Shown piece by piece: positions 41,603-50,372 of a stretch of 60,928 nucleotides of DNA; within the stretch, counting starts at the first letter, position 1, and every line of letters begins with the position of its first letter. Position numbers and translations under genes: made by a program. This stretch comes from RGDT01 sp964630925 (GTDB lineage: Bacteria > Planctomycetota > Planctomycetia > Gemmatales > Gemmataceae). The notes beneath the pieces are model-generated. The model was not told the origin of the DNA and did not search any database. It saw only the letters and a list, made by a program, of their open reading frames with translations. The stretch spans positions 1-60,928 of the forward strand of contig CAZVZK010000056.1 in assembly GCA_964630925.1 (NCBI GenBank), given 5' to 3'.

Positions 41603-43816
41603 ATGCTCGCGCTCGTCTGCCTCGTCCTCGCCGCCGACACCAAGCCCCTCGACGCCCTCATCGGGCGCGAGGTGGAGCGGCATCAGATCCCCGCGCTGTC
41701 CGTCATCGTCGTGGACAAGGGCGGCGTCCTGTGGACGGCCCACCACGGGGAGGCCAAGGCCGGCACGGTCTACCGCGTCGGCTCCGTGTCGAAGTTGTTC
41801 ACGGCGATGGGCCTCGCCAAGTTGGCGGAGGACGGCAAGCTCTCGCTCGATGACAAGGTGGACCCACGCGGCTTCACACTGCGGCACCTGTTGGCGCACC
41901 GCTCGGGGCTGATCCGCGAGCCGCCCGTCGGGAGCTATTTCGACCACGAGACCTCGTCGCTCGAAAAGACCGTCGCCAGCTTCAAGGACACGCCGCTCGT
42001 CTACCCCGTCGGCAAGCGCACCAAGTACAGCAACGCCGGCGTCGCGCTGGCCGGGCACCTCCTCGGCAAGGCCGCCGGCAAGGACTACGGCGAGCATCTG
42101 CGCGAGACGCTGCTGCTGCCTCTGGGGATGAAGTCATCGGCGTTCGCGCCGACGCCGGCCATCGAGGAGAAGTTGGCGAAGGCGGTGATGTGGACGTACC
42201 ACGGGCGGACGTTCGCGGCGCCGACGTTCCAGCTCGGCATCGGCCCCGCCGGCAGCCTGTACTCGTCCGTCGAGGACCAGGGGCGGTTCGTTCGCATGCT
42301 CCTCGGCCGGGGCGAGCTGGACGGCACGCGCGTCATCGGCGCGAAGACGCTCGAGGCGATGTGGGTGCCGGAATCCAGGGTGGACAAGTCCGGCTTCGGC
42401 GTCGGCTTCTCCGAGGGCGAGTTCGAGAAACGCCGCGTCGTCGGCCACAACGGGGCGGTGTACGGCTTCTCGACGGCCCTGCTGGCGCTGCCGGACGACA
42501 ACCTCGGTGTGGTCGTCGCGTCGGCGAAGGACTGCACCAACGCCGTCACGTCGCGCATCGCCGGTGACGCGCTGCGTCTCTTCCTGGCGGAGAAGCTGAA
42601 GAAGGCCGCCCCCGCCCTTGAGGAGTCGGCGGCGCTGACGGCGGACGAGGTCAAGAAGTGGGCGGGCGAGTGGGTGAACGAGAAGGAGACGTTCCACCTG
42701 AAGGAGTCCGGCGGCAAGTTGTACCAGTGGCCGGCCGTCGGCGGGGTGTGGAGCGAGGTGCGGCGGGTGGGCAAGACGCTGATCACCGACGGGCCGATCT
42801 CGCGCGGCGTGCGGATGGAGCCGGACTGCGACAGGCTGCGTATCGGCAAGGTGGTCTTCGAGAAGGCGCCGCACCGCGAGCCGCCGGCGGTGCCGAGGAG
42901 GTGGCGCGGGCTGATCGGCGAGTACGGGCCGGGCCACATGCCGACGATCATCCTGGAGAAGGACGGCCGGCTGATGATGCTCGTCGAGTGGCTGTTCCTC
43001 TACCCGATGACGGAGGAGGGGCTCGACACCTTCACCCTCTCGGACACCGTCGGCATGTACCACGGCGAGAAGGTGGCGTTCACGCGGGCCGGCGCCGGGC
43101 CGGCCACGGCGATGACGCTCGGGCCGCTCACGTTCGCCCGCCGCAAGGAGTCATCCGGCACGTTCAAGATCAAGCCGCTGCGCCCGGTCGAGGACTTGCG
43201 GAAAGAGGCTCTCAAGGCCCTCCCGCCGGCGGAGCGCGACGCGGTCCTCCGCGACGCCGAGCTGGTGGAGCTGACGAAGCTCGACAAGACGATCAAACTC
43301 GACATCCGCTATGCGACGGGGGACAACTTCCTGGGGGCGGCGGTGTACACGCAGGCGCGGGCGTTCCTGCAGAAGCCCGCCGCCGAGGCGCTGGTGCGTG
43401 TCCACCGGAAGCTGGCCGGCGAGGGGCTGGGGCTGATGGTGTTCGACGGCTACAGGCCGTGGTGGGTGACGAAGGTCTTCTGGGAGGCGACGCCGCGTGA
43501 CCTGCGGGTGTTCGTGGCGGACCCGGCGACGGGGTCGCGGCACAACCGGGGCTGCGCCGTCGATCTGACGCTGTACGACCTGAAGACGGGCAAGGTGTTG
43601 GAGATGCCGGGCGGCTACGACGAGTTCAGCGACCGCTCGTATGTGGCGTACCCCGGTGGGATGACGTACCAGCGGGCGAACCGGGAGAAGTTGCGACGGG
43701 CGATGGCGGCGGAGGGCTTCTCGGTTTACGAGGCGGAGTGGTGGCACTTCGACTACAAGGACTGGCGGAAGTACCCCATCGGGAACGCCCGGTTCGAGGA
43801 CATCGGGGCGAAGTGA
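41603..43816 (+). CDS. Fusion of a beta-lactamase-like serine hydrolase and a VanX-type D-Ala-D-Ala dipeptidase
   Basis: This protein has 737 residues. A short signal-like start (LALVCLVLAADT) leads to a class C/penicillin-binding-like domain: SVSK with Ser61 and Lys64, YSN at 142-144, and HNG near 277. A middle lipocalin-like region (about 350-520) is common after such hydrolases. The last 215 residues form a VanX/DdpX domain with zinc ligands in SRHNRGCAVD (near 640) and EWWHFD (near 711). One chain thus could cut D-Ala-D-Ala peptides and acyl-D-Ala bonds, probably in peptidoglycan recycling, defence or resistance. Confidence 0.85.
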   Translation: MLALVCLVLAADTKPLDALIGREVERHQIPALSVIVVDKGGVLWTAHHGEAKAGTVYRVGSVSKLFTAMGLAKLAEDGKLSLDDKVDPRGFTLRHLLAHRSGLIREPPVGSYFDHETSSLEKTVASFKDTPLVYPVGKRTKYSNAGVALAGHLLGKAAGKDYGEHLRETLLLPLGMKSSAFAPTPAIEEKLAKAVMWTYHGRTFAAPTFQLGIGPAGSLYSSVEDQGRFVRMLLGRGELDGTRVIGAKTLEAMWVPESRVDKSGFGVGFSEGEFEKRRVVGHNGAVYGFSTALLALPDDNLGVVVASAKDCTNAVTSRIAGDALRLFLAEKLKKAAPALEESAALTADEVKKWAGEWVNEKETFHLKESGGKLYQWPAVGGVWSEVRRVGKTLITDGPISRGVRMEPDCDRLRIGKVVFEKAPHREPPAVPRRWRGLIGEYGPGHMPTIILEKDGRLMMLVEWLFLYPMTEEGLDTFTLSDTVGMYHGEKVAFTRAGAGPATAMTLGPLTFARRKESSGTFKIKPLRPVEDLRKEALKALPPAERDAVLRDAELVELTKLDKTIKLDIRYATGDNFLGAAVYTQARAFLQKPAAEALVRVHRKLAGEGLGLMVFDGYRPWWVTKVFWEATPRDLRVFVADPATGSRHNRGCAVDLTLYDLKTGKVLEMPGGYDEFSDRSYVAYPGGMTYQRANREKLRRAMAAEGFSVYEAEWWHFDYKDWRKYPIGNARFEDIGAK

Positions 43817-43831
43817 TCGGGGCTGGCTCTT

Positions 43832-43960
43832 GGCGAGCGGGGATGCGTGAGCACCCCGAGTGGAGCGTCAGCGGCTCCGGCTGTTCCGGCCGGTGACGCG
43901 CTTCAAGCCGGAGAGGCGGTGACGCTGCGTACTCGGGGCGCTGACGCATCCCCGCTCGCC
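43832..43960. repeat. Large palindrome between convergent genes
   Basis: Arms 43832-43861 and 43931-43960 are reverse complements with 2 mismatches in 30. The pairing continues inward through GGAGCGTCAG/CAGCGTCACC and a central CCGG-rich hairpin. It lies between the VanX fusion and the gene at 43975 and could end transcription from both sides. No heptamer repeats are seen in its arms. Confidence 0.85.
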
Positions 43961-43974
43961 CGGCCAAGATACGC

Positions 43975-44361
43975 TTACGCCCCGCCCGTCGGTGGCGTCG
44001 GGCCCTTGGGCACCGGCACGCCTGGGATCGGCGTAGGCGCCTCCGTCTTGCGGTAGCCGATGGCCCGCAGCACCTCCAGCACCTCGCTCCACGTCGGGAA
44101 CGGGCGGCGGTTGTGGCGCTTGTACAGGTCCATCGACCGCATGAACTCGATCTCGTCGTCCGAGTAGTCCTTCTCGCACGTCGTCGGATCGACCTGACGG
44201 CGACGTTCGTACACCTGCTCCGTCCGCCGGTCCTTGCCGCTGCGGCGCTCCACCGCCACGGGGATCGTCCGCTTGCGGCGGTCCGGGCCCGTGCCGGGCC
44301 GGCGGCGCTCGCGGGCGTCATCCTCGTCCTCGGTCCGGTCGGGCACATCGTCGTTGCTCAT
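43975..44361 (-). CDS. Conserved-type planctomycete hypothetical protein
   Basis: This protein has 128 residues. An acidic then basic N-terminus with RRSGKDRR is followed by a compact domain (DDEIEFMRSMDLYKRHNRRPFPTWSEVLEVLRAIGYRK) and a Pro-rich tail. I recognise the RPFPTWSEVLEVLR signature from planctomycete genomes but know no function. There is no signal peptide or membrane helix. GGAG precedes the ATG at 44361. TTGTCT and TATACT upstream form a plausible promoter. Confidence 0.78.
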   Translation of the reverse strand: MSNDDVPDRTEDEDDARERRRPGTGPDRRKRTIPVAVERRSGKDRRTEQVYERRRQVDPTTCEKDYSDDEIEFMRSMDLYKRHNRRPFPTWSEVLEVLRAIGYRKTEAPTPIPGVPVPKGPTPPTGGA

Positions 44362-44412
44362 CGGCCTCTCCGGCGGAACAGCGTGGCATCGGGGCGCGGA
44401 AATACCATCACG

Positions 44413-44440
44413 AGTATACCCCATCCGGACGCGAAGACAA
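44413..44440 (-). promoter_or_regulatory. Promoter for the 128-residue protein
   Basis: TTGTCT (44440-44435) and TATACT (44418-44413) on the minus strand are separated by 16 bases. The start of transcription would fall near 44406, 45 bases before the ATG at 44361. The -10 match is good. Confidence 0.5.
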
Positions 44441-44481
44441 ATCCCGCCGCGCGGAAACCGTGGCGCCCCCCGCGCCGCCGC

Positions 44482-44487
44482 TACAAT
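44482..44487 (+). promoter_or_regulatory. TACAAT -10 box for the second histidine kinase
   Basis: TACAAT lies 43 bases before the GTG start at 44530. The -35 region is poor. It runs divergently from the promoter at 44413-44440. Confidence 0.4.
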
Positions 44488-44529
44488 GACTTACGTCGTG
44501 CCACTCGCCCCAACTTGCCGGGCCCGTCC

Positions 44530-45816
44530 GTGAGTAGCAGCAGCATCCCCCCCTCCCCCTGGGAGCTGGCCGCCGAGGCCATCGCCGTCAAGATCCGCTG
44601 GTTCGGCCTCCTCGTCGGCTGCGCCGTCGCGCACCTCGGCGGCCACGACGCCTCGCGCCTCGCCGTCCTCGACGCCCTCCTCGCCCTCGGCGCCGCCTAC
44701 ACCCTGCTCGACACCTGGGCCTCCCTCAAGGGCCGCGTCCTCCTCGGCAGCCGCCCCCTCATCATCTCCGCCCTCGAATCGCTGTTCATCGCCCTGCTGT
44801 GCTTCTTCGACTCCGGCTCCGAGAGCCCCTTCCGCTACTACTACTTCCTCTCCCTCTTCTGCTGCGCCGTGCGGCACTCCGCCGCCGTCACCTACGCCAC
44901 CTGCGCCATCCACTGCGCCACCTACGGCCTGCTCTACCTCGCCCTGCCGCCGTCCGAACGCCGCGCCCTGCCCTGGGCGCTCACCCTCATCACCCTCGGG
45001 TGGGTCACCTGGGCGTCCGTCGCCCTCACCTCCCTCCTCAAGCACGTCGGCGACCACCTCGCCGGCCTGAACGAGGGCCTCGAACGCCGCATCGCCGAGC
45101 GCACCGCCGAATTGCAGGCCAGCCAGGCCCACGTCCTGCACCAGGAGAAGATGGCCGCGTTCGGGCTCCTCGCCGCCGGCATCGCCCACGAGGTCGGCAA
45201 CCCGCTCACGGGCATCAGCAACATCGTGCAGATGCTCCTGATGCGCGACCCGGACGCCTACACCTCCAACAAGCTGGAGCTGGTCTCCGGGCAGCTCAAA
45301 CGCATCCAGACGACCCTGCGCGAGCTGATCGAGTTCAGCCGCCCGGCCGACACCCGCCGCGGCAAGGCGTCCCTGGCCGGCATCCTCGACGAGGCGCTGA
45401 ACATCGCCAAGTATTACAAGCGCACGCGGGGGCGGATCGCCACGCCGGCCATCCCGCCCGACCTGCCGCAGGTGGAGGGCGTGCGCGACCAGCTCGTGCA
45501 GGCGTTCCTCAACCTCATCCTCAACGCCATCGACGCCGCCGGGCCCTCGGGCCGTGTCGAAGTGGAGGTGCGGCGTGACGGGCCGTGCATCGAGGTGAGC
45601 GTGCGCGACGACGGGTGCGGCATCACGCCGGAGCAGGCGGGCCGCCTCTTCACGCCCTACTTCACGACGAAGAAGCACGGCACGGGCCTGGGCCTGTTCG
45701 TGACGCGGCAGATGGTGCGAGGGCACGGCGGCGACGTGTCATACGAGCCCGCGCCGGGCCAGGGCACCGTCTTCCGCGTCACCCTGCCGCTGGCAGGCAA
45801 GGAGGTGGCCGCATGA
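44530..45816 (+). CDS. Membrane histidine kinase
   Basis: This protein has 428 residues. About five to six hydrophobic segments occupy residues 20-175, with little outside sensor. A coiled coil (GLERRIAERTAELQASQAHV) leads to the phospho-acceptor helix (AAGIAHEVGNPLTGI) and the ATPase domain (NLILNAIDA, DDGCGI, YFTTKKHGTGLGL). It starts with GTG at 44530; a TACAAT box upstream supports this, and the open frame further upstream is not similar to kinases. Its stop overlaps the ATG of the NtrC-type regulator (ATGA), which is surely its partner. Confidence 0.88.
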   Translation: MSSSSIPPSPWELAAEAIAVKIRWFGLLVGCAVAHLGGHDASRLAVLDALLALGAAYTLLDTWASLKGRVLLGSRPLIISALESLFIALLCFFDSGSESPFRYYYFLSLFCCAVRHSAAVTYATCAIHCATYGLLYLALPPSERRALPWALTLITLGWVTWASVALTSLLKHVGDHLAGLNEGLERRIAERTAELQASQAHVLHQEKMAAFGLLAAGIAHEVGNPLTGISNIVQMLLMRDPDAYTSNKLELVSGQLKRIQTTLRELIEFSRPADTRRGKASLAGILDEALNIAKYYKRTRGRIATPAIPPDLPQVEGVRDQLVQAFLNLILNAIDAAGPSGRVEVEVRRDGPCIEVSVRDDGCGITPEQAGRLFTPYFTTKKHGTGLGLFVTRQMVRGHGGDVSYEPAPGQGTVFRVTLPLAGKEVAA

Positions 45817-47198
45817 CCGAGACGCGCACCCGCCCGAAGCCGCGCTCGCGCCCGGCCGAGGCCGTCCTCATCATCGATGATGAGCCGGTCATCCGCGAGA
45901 CGCTGATGGAGTACCTCACGCAGGAGGGCTTCACCGTCGCCGGCGGGGCCACGGGCGAGGAGGGGCTCGAGCTGGCGGCCCGCCGTCCGTTCGCCATCGT
46001 CCTGTGCGACATGCAGCTCCCCGGCATGGACGGGCTGGAGGTGCTGCGCCGGCTGAGCCAGCTCAGCCCGGAGACGAGCGTCCTGCTCATCACCGCCTAC
46101 GCCACCGTGGAGAACGCGGTGGAGGCCTTCCAGCGCGGCGCCCACGACTACCTGATGAAGCCGATCCTCCTGGAGGAGGTGGCCGGCAAGGTGCGCCGCC
46201 TGCTCGCGATGCGCGAATTGGCCCTGGACAACCAGTGGCTGCGCCGCGAGCTGAACCGCGCCCGCCCGGCCCGCATCGTCGGCGGCGGGGCCGCGATGGC
46301 GAAGGTGTTCGACCTCATCCGCAAGGTGTCGCCGACGCGCTCCACGGTGCTGATCACCGGCGAGTCGGGCACCGGCAAGGAGCTGGTCGCCCGGGCCATC
46401 CACGACCAGGGCGAGGAGCCGGGCCGGGGCCGCTTCCTGGCCATCAACTGCGCCGCCATCCCGCACGACCTCCTGGAGAGCCAGCTCTTCGGGCACCGGC
46501 GGGGCGCGTTCACCGGGGCCGACCGCGAGCAGCCGGGCATCTTCGTCCACGCCGGGGCCGGCACGGTCTTCCTCGACGAGGTCGGCGAGATGTCCCTCGC
46601 GACGCAGGCCAAGCTCCTGCGGGCCATCGAGGCCAAGGAGGTGCTGCCTGTCGGCGCCAACGAGCCGGTGAAGGTGGAGGCCCGCGTCCTGGCGGCGACG
46701 AACAAGGACCTCTTCAAGGAGGTCGAGGCGGGCCGCTTCCGCGAGGACCTCTACTACCGCCTGAACGTCGTGAGCATCCGCCTGCCCCCCTTGCGGGACC
46801 GCCGCGAGGACATCCCCGAATTGGTCGAGCACCTCCTGGCCCGCCACGCCGAGTCGCTGGGAAAGCGCATCCGGGGCGTGACGCACGAGGCGATGCAGGT
46901 GCTGCTGGCGTGCCCGTGGCGTGGCAACGTGCGTGAGCTGGACAACGCCTTGCAGCGTGCGGTGATCCTGGGCGAGGGGCCGATGGTCACCCCGGCGGAC
47001 CTGCCCCCGGACCTGGTGCCGACGGAGAACGACCCGGCCCTGGTGGACAACCTCGCGGAGGCGGTGGAGCGGTTCGAGCGGCAGCACATCGAGCGCATCC
47101 TGCGGCAGACGCCGGACAAACGCGAGGCGTCGAAGCGGCTGGACATCGGCCTCAGCTCGCTGTACCGCCGCCTGGAGAAGTGGGGCGTCAAGACATAA
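45813..47198 (+). CDS. NtrC-type sigma-54 response regulator, partner of 44530
   Basis: This protein has 461 residues. Receiver: IIDDEP, phospho-acceptor Asp in CDMQLPGMDG, Lys in LMKPI. AAA+: GESGTGKE, GAFTGA and FLDEVGEM. The C-terminal helix-turn-helix is KREASKRLDIGLSSLYRRLEK. It activates sigma-54 promoters when phosphorylated. It is translationally coupled to its kinase. Its stop lies 4 bases before a large palindrome that may end the operon. Confidence 0.93.
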   Translation: MTETRTRPKPRSRPAEAVLIIDDEPVIRETLMEYLTQEGFTVAGGATGEEGLELAARRPFAIVLCDMQLPGMDGLEVLRRLSQLSPETSVLLITAYATVENAVEAFQRGAHDYLMKPILLEEVAGKVRRLLAMRELALDNQWLRRELNRARPARIVGGGAAMAKVFDLIRKVSPTRSTVLITGESGTGKELVARAIHDQGEEPGRGRFLAINCAAIPHDLLESQLFGHRRGAFTGADREQPGIFVHAGAGTVFLDEVGEMSLATQAKLLRAIEAKEVLPVGANEPVKVEARVLAATNKDLFKEVEAGRFREDLYYRLNVVSIRLPPLRDRREDIPELVEHLLARHAESLGKRIRGVTHEAMQVLLACPWRGNVRELDNALQRAVILGEGPMVTPADLPPDLVPTENDPALVDNLAEAVERFERQHIERILRQTPDKREASKRLDIGLSSLYRRLEKWGVKT

Positions 47199-47202
47199 GA
47201 AA

Positions 47203-47330
47203 AGAGTTGTCCACGGATCACACGGAAAACACGGATCAAGCAGAAGACAGGAAGCAGGCCGGGCCTCCAAGTCTTCTCCCGGCCTGCTTGGCTGTTATCC
47301 GTGTATTCCGTGTGATCCGTGGACGACTCT
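47203..47330. repeat. Nested palindrome with nonamer arms (CACGGANNN)
   Basis: Arms 47203-47236 and 47297-47330 pair with 2 mismatches in 34. The arm is built of nonamers sharing CACGGA (CACGGATCA, CACGGAAAA, CACGGAT). Inside is a GC-rich stem (GAAGCAGGCCGGG with CCCGGCCTGCTTG). It almost fills the gap between the NtrC regulator stop and the next kinase start. Confidence 0.88.
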
Positions 47331-47357
47331 CATTCATGCTCTTCCAGAGGGCGGGCG

Positions 47358-50300
47358 ATGTCCAGGCCGACGGAGCCGGAGCGGCCCCAGCAGACGCTGC
47401 CGTTCGGTGACGGCGCGCCCACCATCGACGCGCCGTCCGGGCCGCCCCCGTCCGAGGACGGCCCGCTGCCCGACGTGCCCGGCTTCGAGATCCTCGGCAT
47501 CCTCGGGCGCGGCGGCATGGGCATCGTCTACCGCGCCAAGGACCTCTCCCTCGGACGCCTCGTCGCCCTCAAGATGATCCTCGCGGGCGCACACGCCAGC
47601 TCCGAGGAGATGCGCCGCTTCCGCGCCGAGGCCGAGGCCATCGCCCAGCTCTCCCACCCCAACATCATCCACGTCCACCGCATCGGCGAACACGACGGGC
47701 GCCCCTTCATCTGCCTGGAGCTGTGCACCGGCGGCAGCCTGTCACGCCGCATCGACGGCCCCATGCCGCCCAGGGACGCCGCCCGCCTCGTCGAACGCCT
47801 CGCCCGCGCCATGCACCACGCCCACGCCGCCGGATTGGCCCACCGTGACCTCAAGCCGGCCAACGTCCTCTTCGACGCGGAGGGCACGCCCAAGGTCACC
47901 GACTTCGGCCTCGCACGGCGCTTCCAGGAGGAGGGCAACACCCGCACCGGCTCCTTGCTGGGGACGCCGGCGTACATGGCCCCCGAGCAGGCGAGGGGGG
48001 AGAACTCCACCGTGGGGCCGCCCGCCGACGTGTGGGCGCTCGGCATCATCCTCTACGAGTGCATCACCGGCAGGCCGCCCTTCCGCTCCGCCGACGCCTA
48101 CGACACCATCATGCAGGTCCTGGGGCAGGACCCCGTCCCGCCCTCCCGCCTCCACAACCGCCTCCCCGGCGACCTGGAGACCATCGCCCTCAAGTGCCTC
48201 GAGAAGTCGGCCACGCGACGCTACGCCTCCGCCGCGGACCTCGCCGACGACCTCGCCGCCTTCGTCGATGGTAGGCCCATCAAGGCCCGCCCCGTCGGGG
48301 CGATGGAGCGCGCCTGGAAGCTGGCCCGCCGCTACCCCGTCGTCGCCTCGTTGTCGGCGGCCTGCGTCGGCATCTTCGTGATCGGCTTCGTCCTGGTGGC
48401 GTGGGGCTACATCGCTGCCAGCACGGCCCGCGACGCGGCGATGCGTGAGGGGGAGAAGGCCATCGCCGCCCTGGACCGCGCCGAGGAGTCGCTGTACCTC
48501 GGCCGCGTGGTGCTGGCCGAGCGCGAATGGGCGACGTTCGGCCGCGCCCGCGCCGCCGAGATCCTCGCCCTGTGCCCGCCGGAGCGGCGGCACTGGGAGT
48601 GGGGCTACGTGTCCTGGCTCCGCGAGGGCGGGCTGCGCGCCCTGCGCGGGCACACGGGCCCCGCCGTCGGCGTGTCGGCGTCCGCCGCCCTGCTCGCCTC
48701 CTGCGGGCTCGACGGCACGGTCCGCCTGTGGGACGCCCACGGGCAAGGGCGGGTGCGGGCCGACGGGCTGGGCAAGGTGCATGGGGTGGCGTTCTCGCCC
48801 GACGGCAGGCGCGTCGCCGCCGCCTGTGGCGACGGCCGCGTGCGCGTCTACGAGGTGAACAACGCCCTGCCCCCCCTGGTCATCAATGCCCATGACAGGG
48901 CCGCCGTCGCCGTCGCCTGGCACCCGGCCGGCAAGATGCTCGCGAGCTGCGGCGAGGACGGCCTGGTGAAGCTGTGGTCCGCCGAGGGCACCCCCCTCGC
49001 CACGTTCACGGGCCACACAAACACCGTCTCGCGCATCGTCTTCGACCCGAAGCGTCTCCGCATCGCCTCCGCCGGCTACGACGGCCTCGTCATCCTCTGG
49101 GACATCGCCGGCAAGAAGGAGCTGAAGCGCTGGGAGGCGCACAAGCCCGCGGCCTACGGCATCGACTTCCGCCCCGACGGCGGGGAGGTCGCCACGTCCG
49201 GCCATGACGGCACGGTCCGCCTGTGGACGGCCGAGGGCGGGCCGGTGCTGACGATGCGGGGGCCACGCAACGCGGTCCGGGCCGTCCGGTATTCGCCCGA
49301 CGGCGGGCACCTCGCGGCCGCCAGCGACGACCGCACCGTCCGCGTCTGGGATCGCATCGGACGCGAGGTCCTCGTCCTGGCCGGTCATGACGTGGGCGTG
49401 CGTGACGTGGCGTTCAACGCCGATGGCGGCCGGCTGTACTCCGCCGGGGCCGACGGCGTCGTCAAGGAGTGGGACGCGCGGCGCGAGCCGACCTCCATCG
49501 CCACGACGGATACCGTCGGCGCGGTGCGCTCGCTGGCGCTGCTCGACGGCGGACGTGCCCTGGTGGCATTGGGCGCCGACGGCAAGGCGCGCCTCCGCCC
49601 TGTTGCGGGGGGCAAGCCGTTCACCCTGGCGCTGCCCGGCACGCCGATCATGAAGCTGGTGGCGGCTGCGGACGGCACCATCGTGACGGCGTCCCTGGGC
49701 CGCGAGCTGCACACCTGGCCGGTGCGGACGCGCGAGGCGCGTCCTCTGGGCAAGTTCAAGGGCGACATCCGCGCCCTGGTGACCCACGGCACGCTGGCGG
49801 CGTCGCTGGCGGCGGGCGAGGAGGCCGCCGTCTGGGACATCGCGGAGGGCAAGGAGGTCAAACGCTGGCGCGCCCACGAGGACGAGCCGACGGCGGCGGC
49901 GTTCAACCCGCGGACGGGGGCCCTGGCCACGGCGGCCAGGGACGGGCAGATCCGCCTGTGGTCGCCGCGCACGGGGGAGCGGCTGGCCGCCCTGGCGTCG
50001 CCGGCGGGGGAGGCGCTGGCCCTGGCGTTCTCGCCGGACGGGAGGATCCTGGTGTCCTGTCACGACGACGGATCCGTCCTCCTTCATGCGGGCGACCTCT
50101 CCGGCACGCCGGAGAAGGTGGGCGGGCACGAGAAGGCGGTGCTGGCGGCGTGCTTCTCGGCGGACGGCAGGCGGCTCCTGACGGCGGGGCAGGACGGGCT
50201 GGTCAAGCTGCGCCTGGCGTCGGGGCAGGAGGTGTTGACGCTGCGCGGACATTCCGGGCCGGCCCATTGCGTGGTCTTCGGCCCGGATGGTACACTGATC

Positions 50301-50372
50301 GCAAGCGGCGGCGAGGACGAGACGGTGCGCGTCTGGCCGTCCGTGGGCATCGCGAGGGGGACCGATCCATGA
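47358..50372 (+). CDS. Ser/Thr protein kinase with WD40 propellers
   Basis: This protein has 1004 residues. The kinase domain spans about 35-315 with GILGRGGMGIVYRA, VALKM, HRDLKPAN, TDFGLAR and APEQ. One membrane helix (ASLSAACVGIFVIGFVLVAW, near 333-355) is followed by a short coiled region and 14 or so WD40 blades (many FSPDG and VRLW motifs). The ATG at 47358 was chosen because AGAGG precedes it; the frame is open further 5' through the palindrome. It is coupled to the secreted protein at 50369 (ATGA) and precedes the WD40-metacaspase, suggesting one regulatory unit. Confidence 0.91.
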   Translation: MSRPTEPERPQQTLPFGDGAPTIDAPSGPPPSEDGPLPDVPGFEILGILGRGGMGIVYRAKDLSLGRLVALKMILAGAHASSEEMRRFRAEAEAIAQLSHPNIIHVHRIGEHDGRPFICLELCTGGSLSRRIDGPMPPRDAARLVERLARAMHHAHAAGLAHRDLKPANVLFDAEGTPKVTDFGLARRFQEEGNTRTGSLLGTPAYMAPEQARGENSTVGPPADVWALGIILYECITGRPPFRSADAYDTIMQVLGQDPVPPSRLHNRLPGDLETIALKCLEKSATRRYASAADLADDLAAFVDGRPIKARPVGAMERAWKLARRYPVVASLSAACVGIFVIGFVLVAWGYIAASTARDAAMREGEKAIAALDRAEESLYLGRVVLAEREWATFGRARAAEILALCPPERRHWEWGYVSWLREGGLRALRGHTGPAVGVSASAALLASCGLDGTVRLWDAHGQGRVRADGLGKVHGVAFSPDGRRVAAACGDGRVRVYEVNNALPPLVINAHDRAAVAVAWHPAGKMLASCGEDGLVKLWSAEGTPLATFTGHTNTVSRIVFDPKRLRIASAGYDGLVILWDIAGKKELKRWEAHKPAAYGIDFRPDGGEVATSGHDGTVRLWTAEGGPVLTMRGPRNAVRAVRYSPDGGHLAAASDDRTVRVWDRIGREVLVLAGHDVGVRDVAFNADGGRLYSAGADGVVKEWDARREPTSIATTDTVGAVRSLALLDGGRALVALGADGKARLRPVAGGKPFTLALPGTPIMKLVAAADGTIVTASLGRELHTWPVRTREARPLGKFKGDIRALVTHGTLAASLAAGEEAAVWDIAEGKEVKRWRAHEDEPTAAAFNPRTGALATAARDGQIRLWSPRTGERLAALASPAGEALALAFSPDGRILVSCHDDGSVLLHAGDLSGTPEKVGGHEKAVLAACFSADGRRLLTAGQDGLVKLRLASGQEVLTLRGHSGPAHCVVFGPDGTLIASGGEDETVRVWPSVGIARGTDP

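Noticed and set aside
47319..47357. Upstream ATG of the WD40 kinase at 47319
   Set aside because: It lies in the arm of the palindrome and lacks a ribosome site; the ATG at 47358 fits the family.
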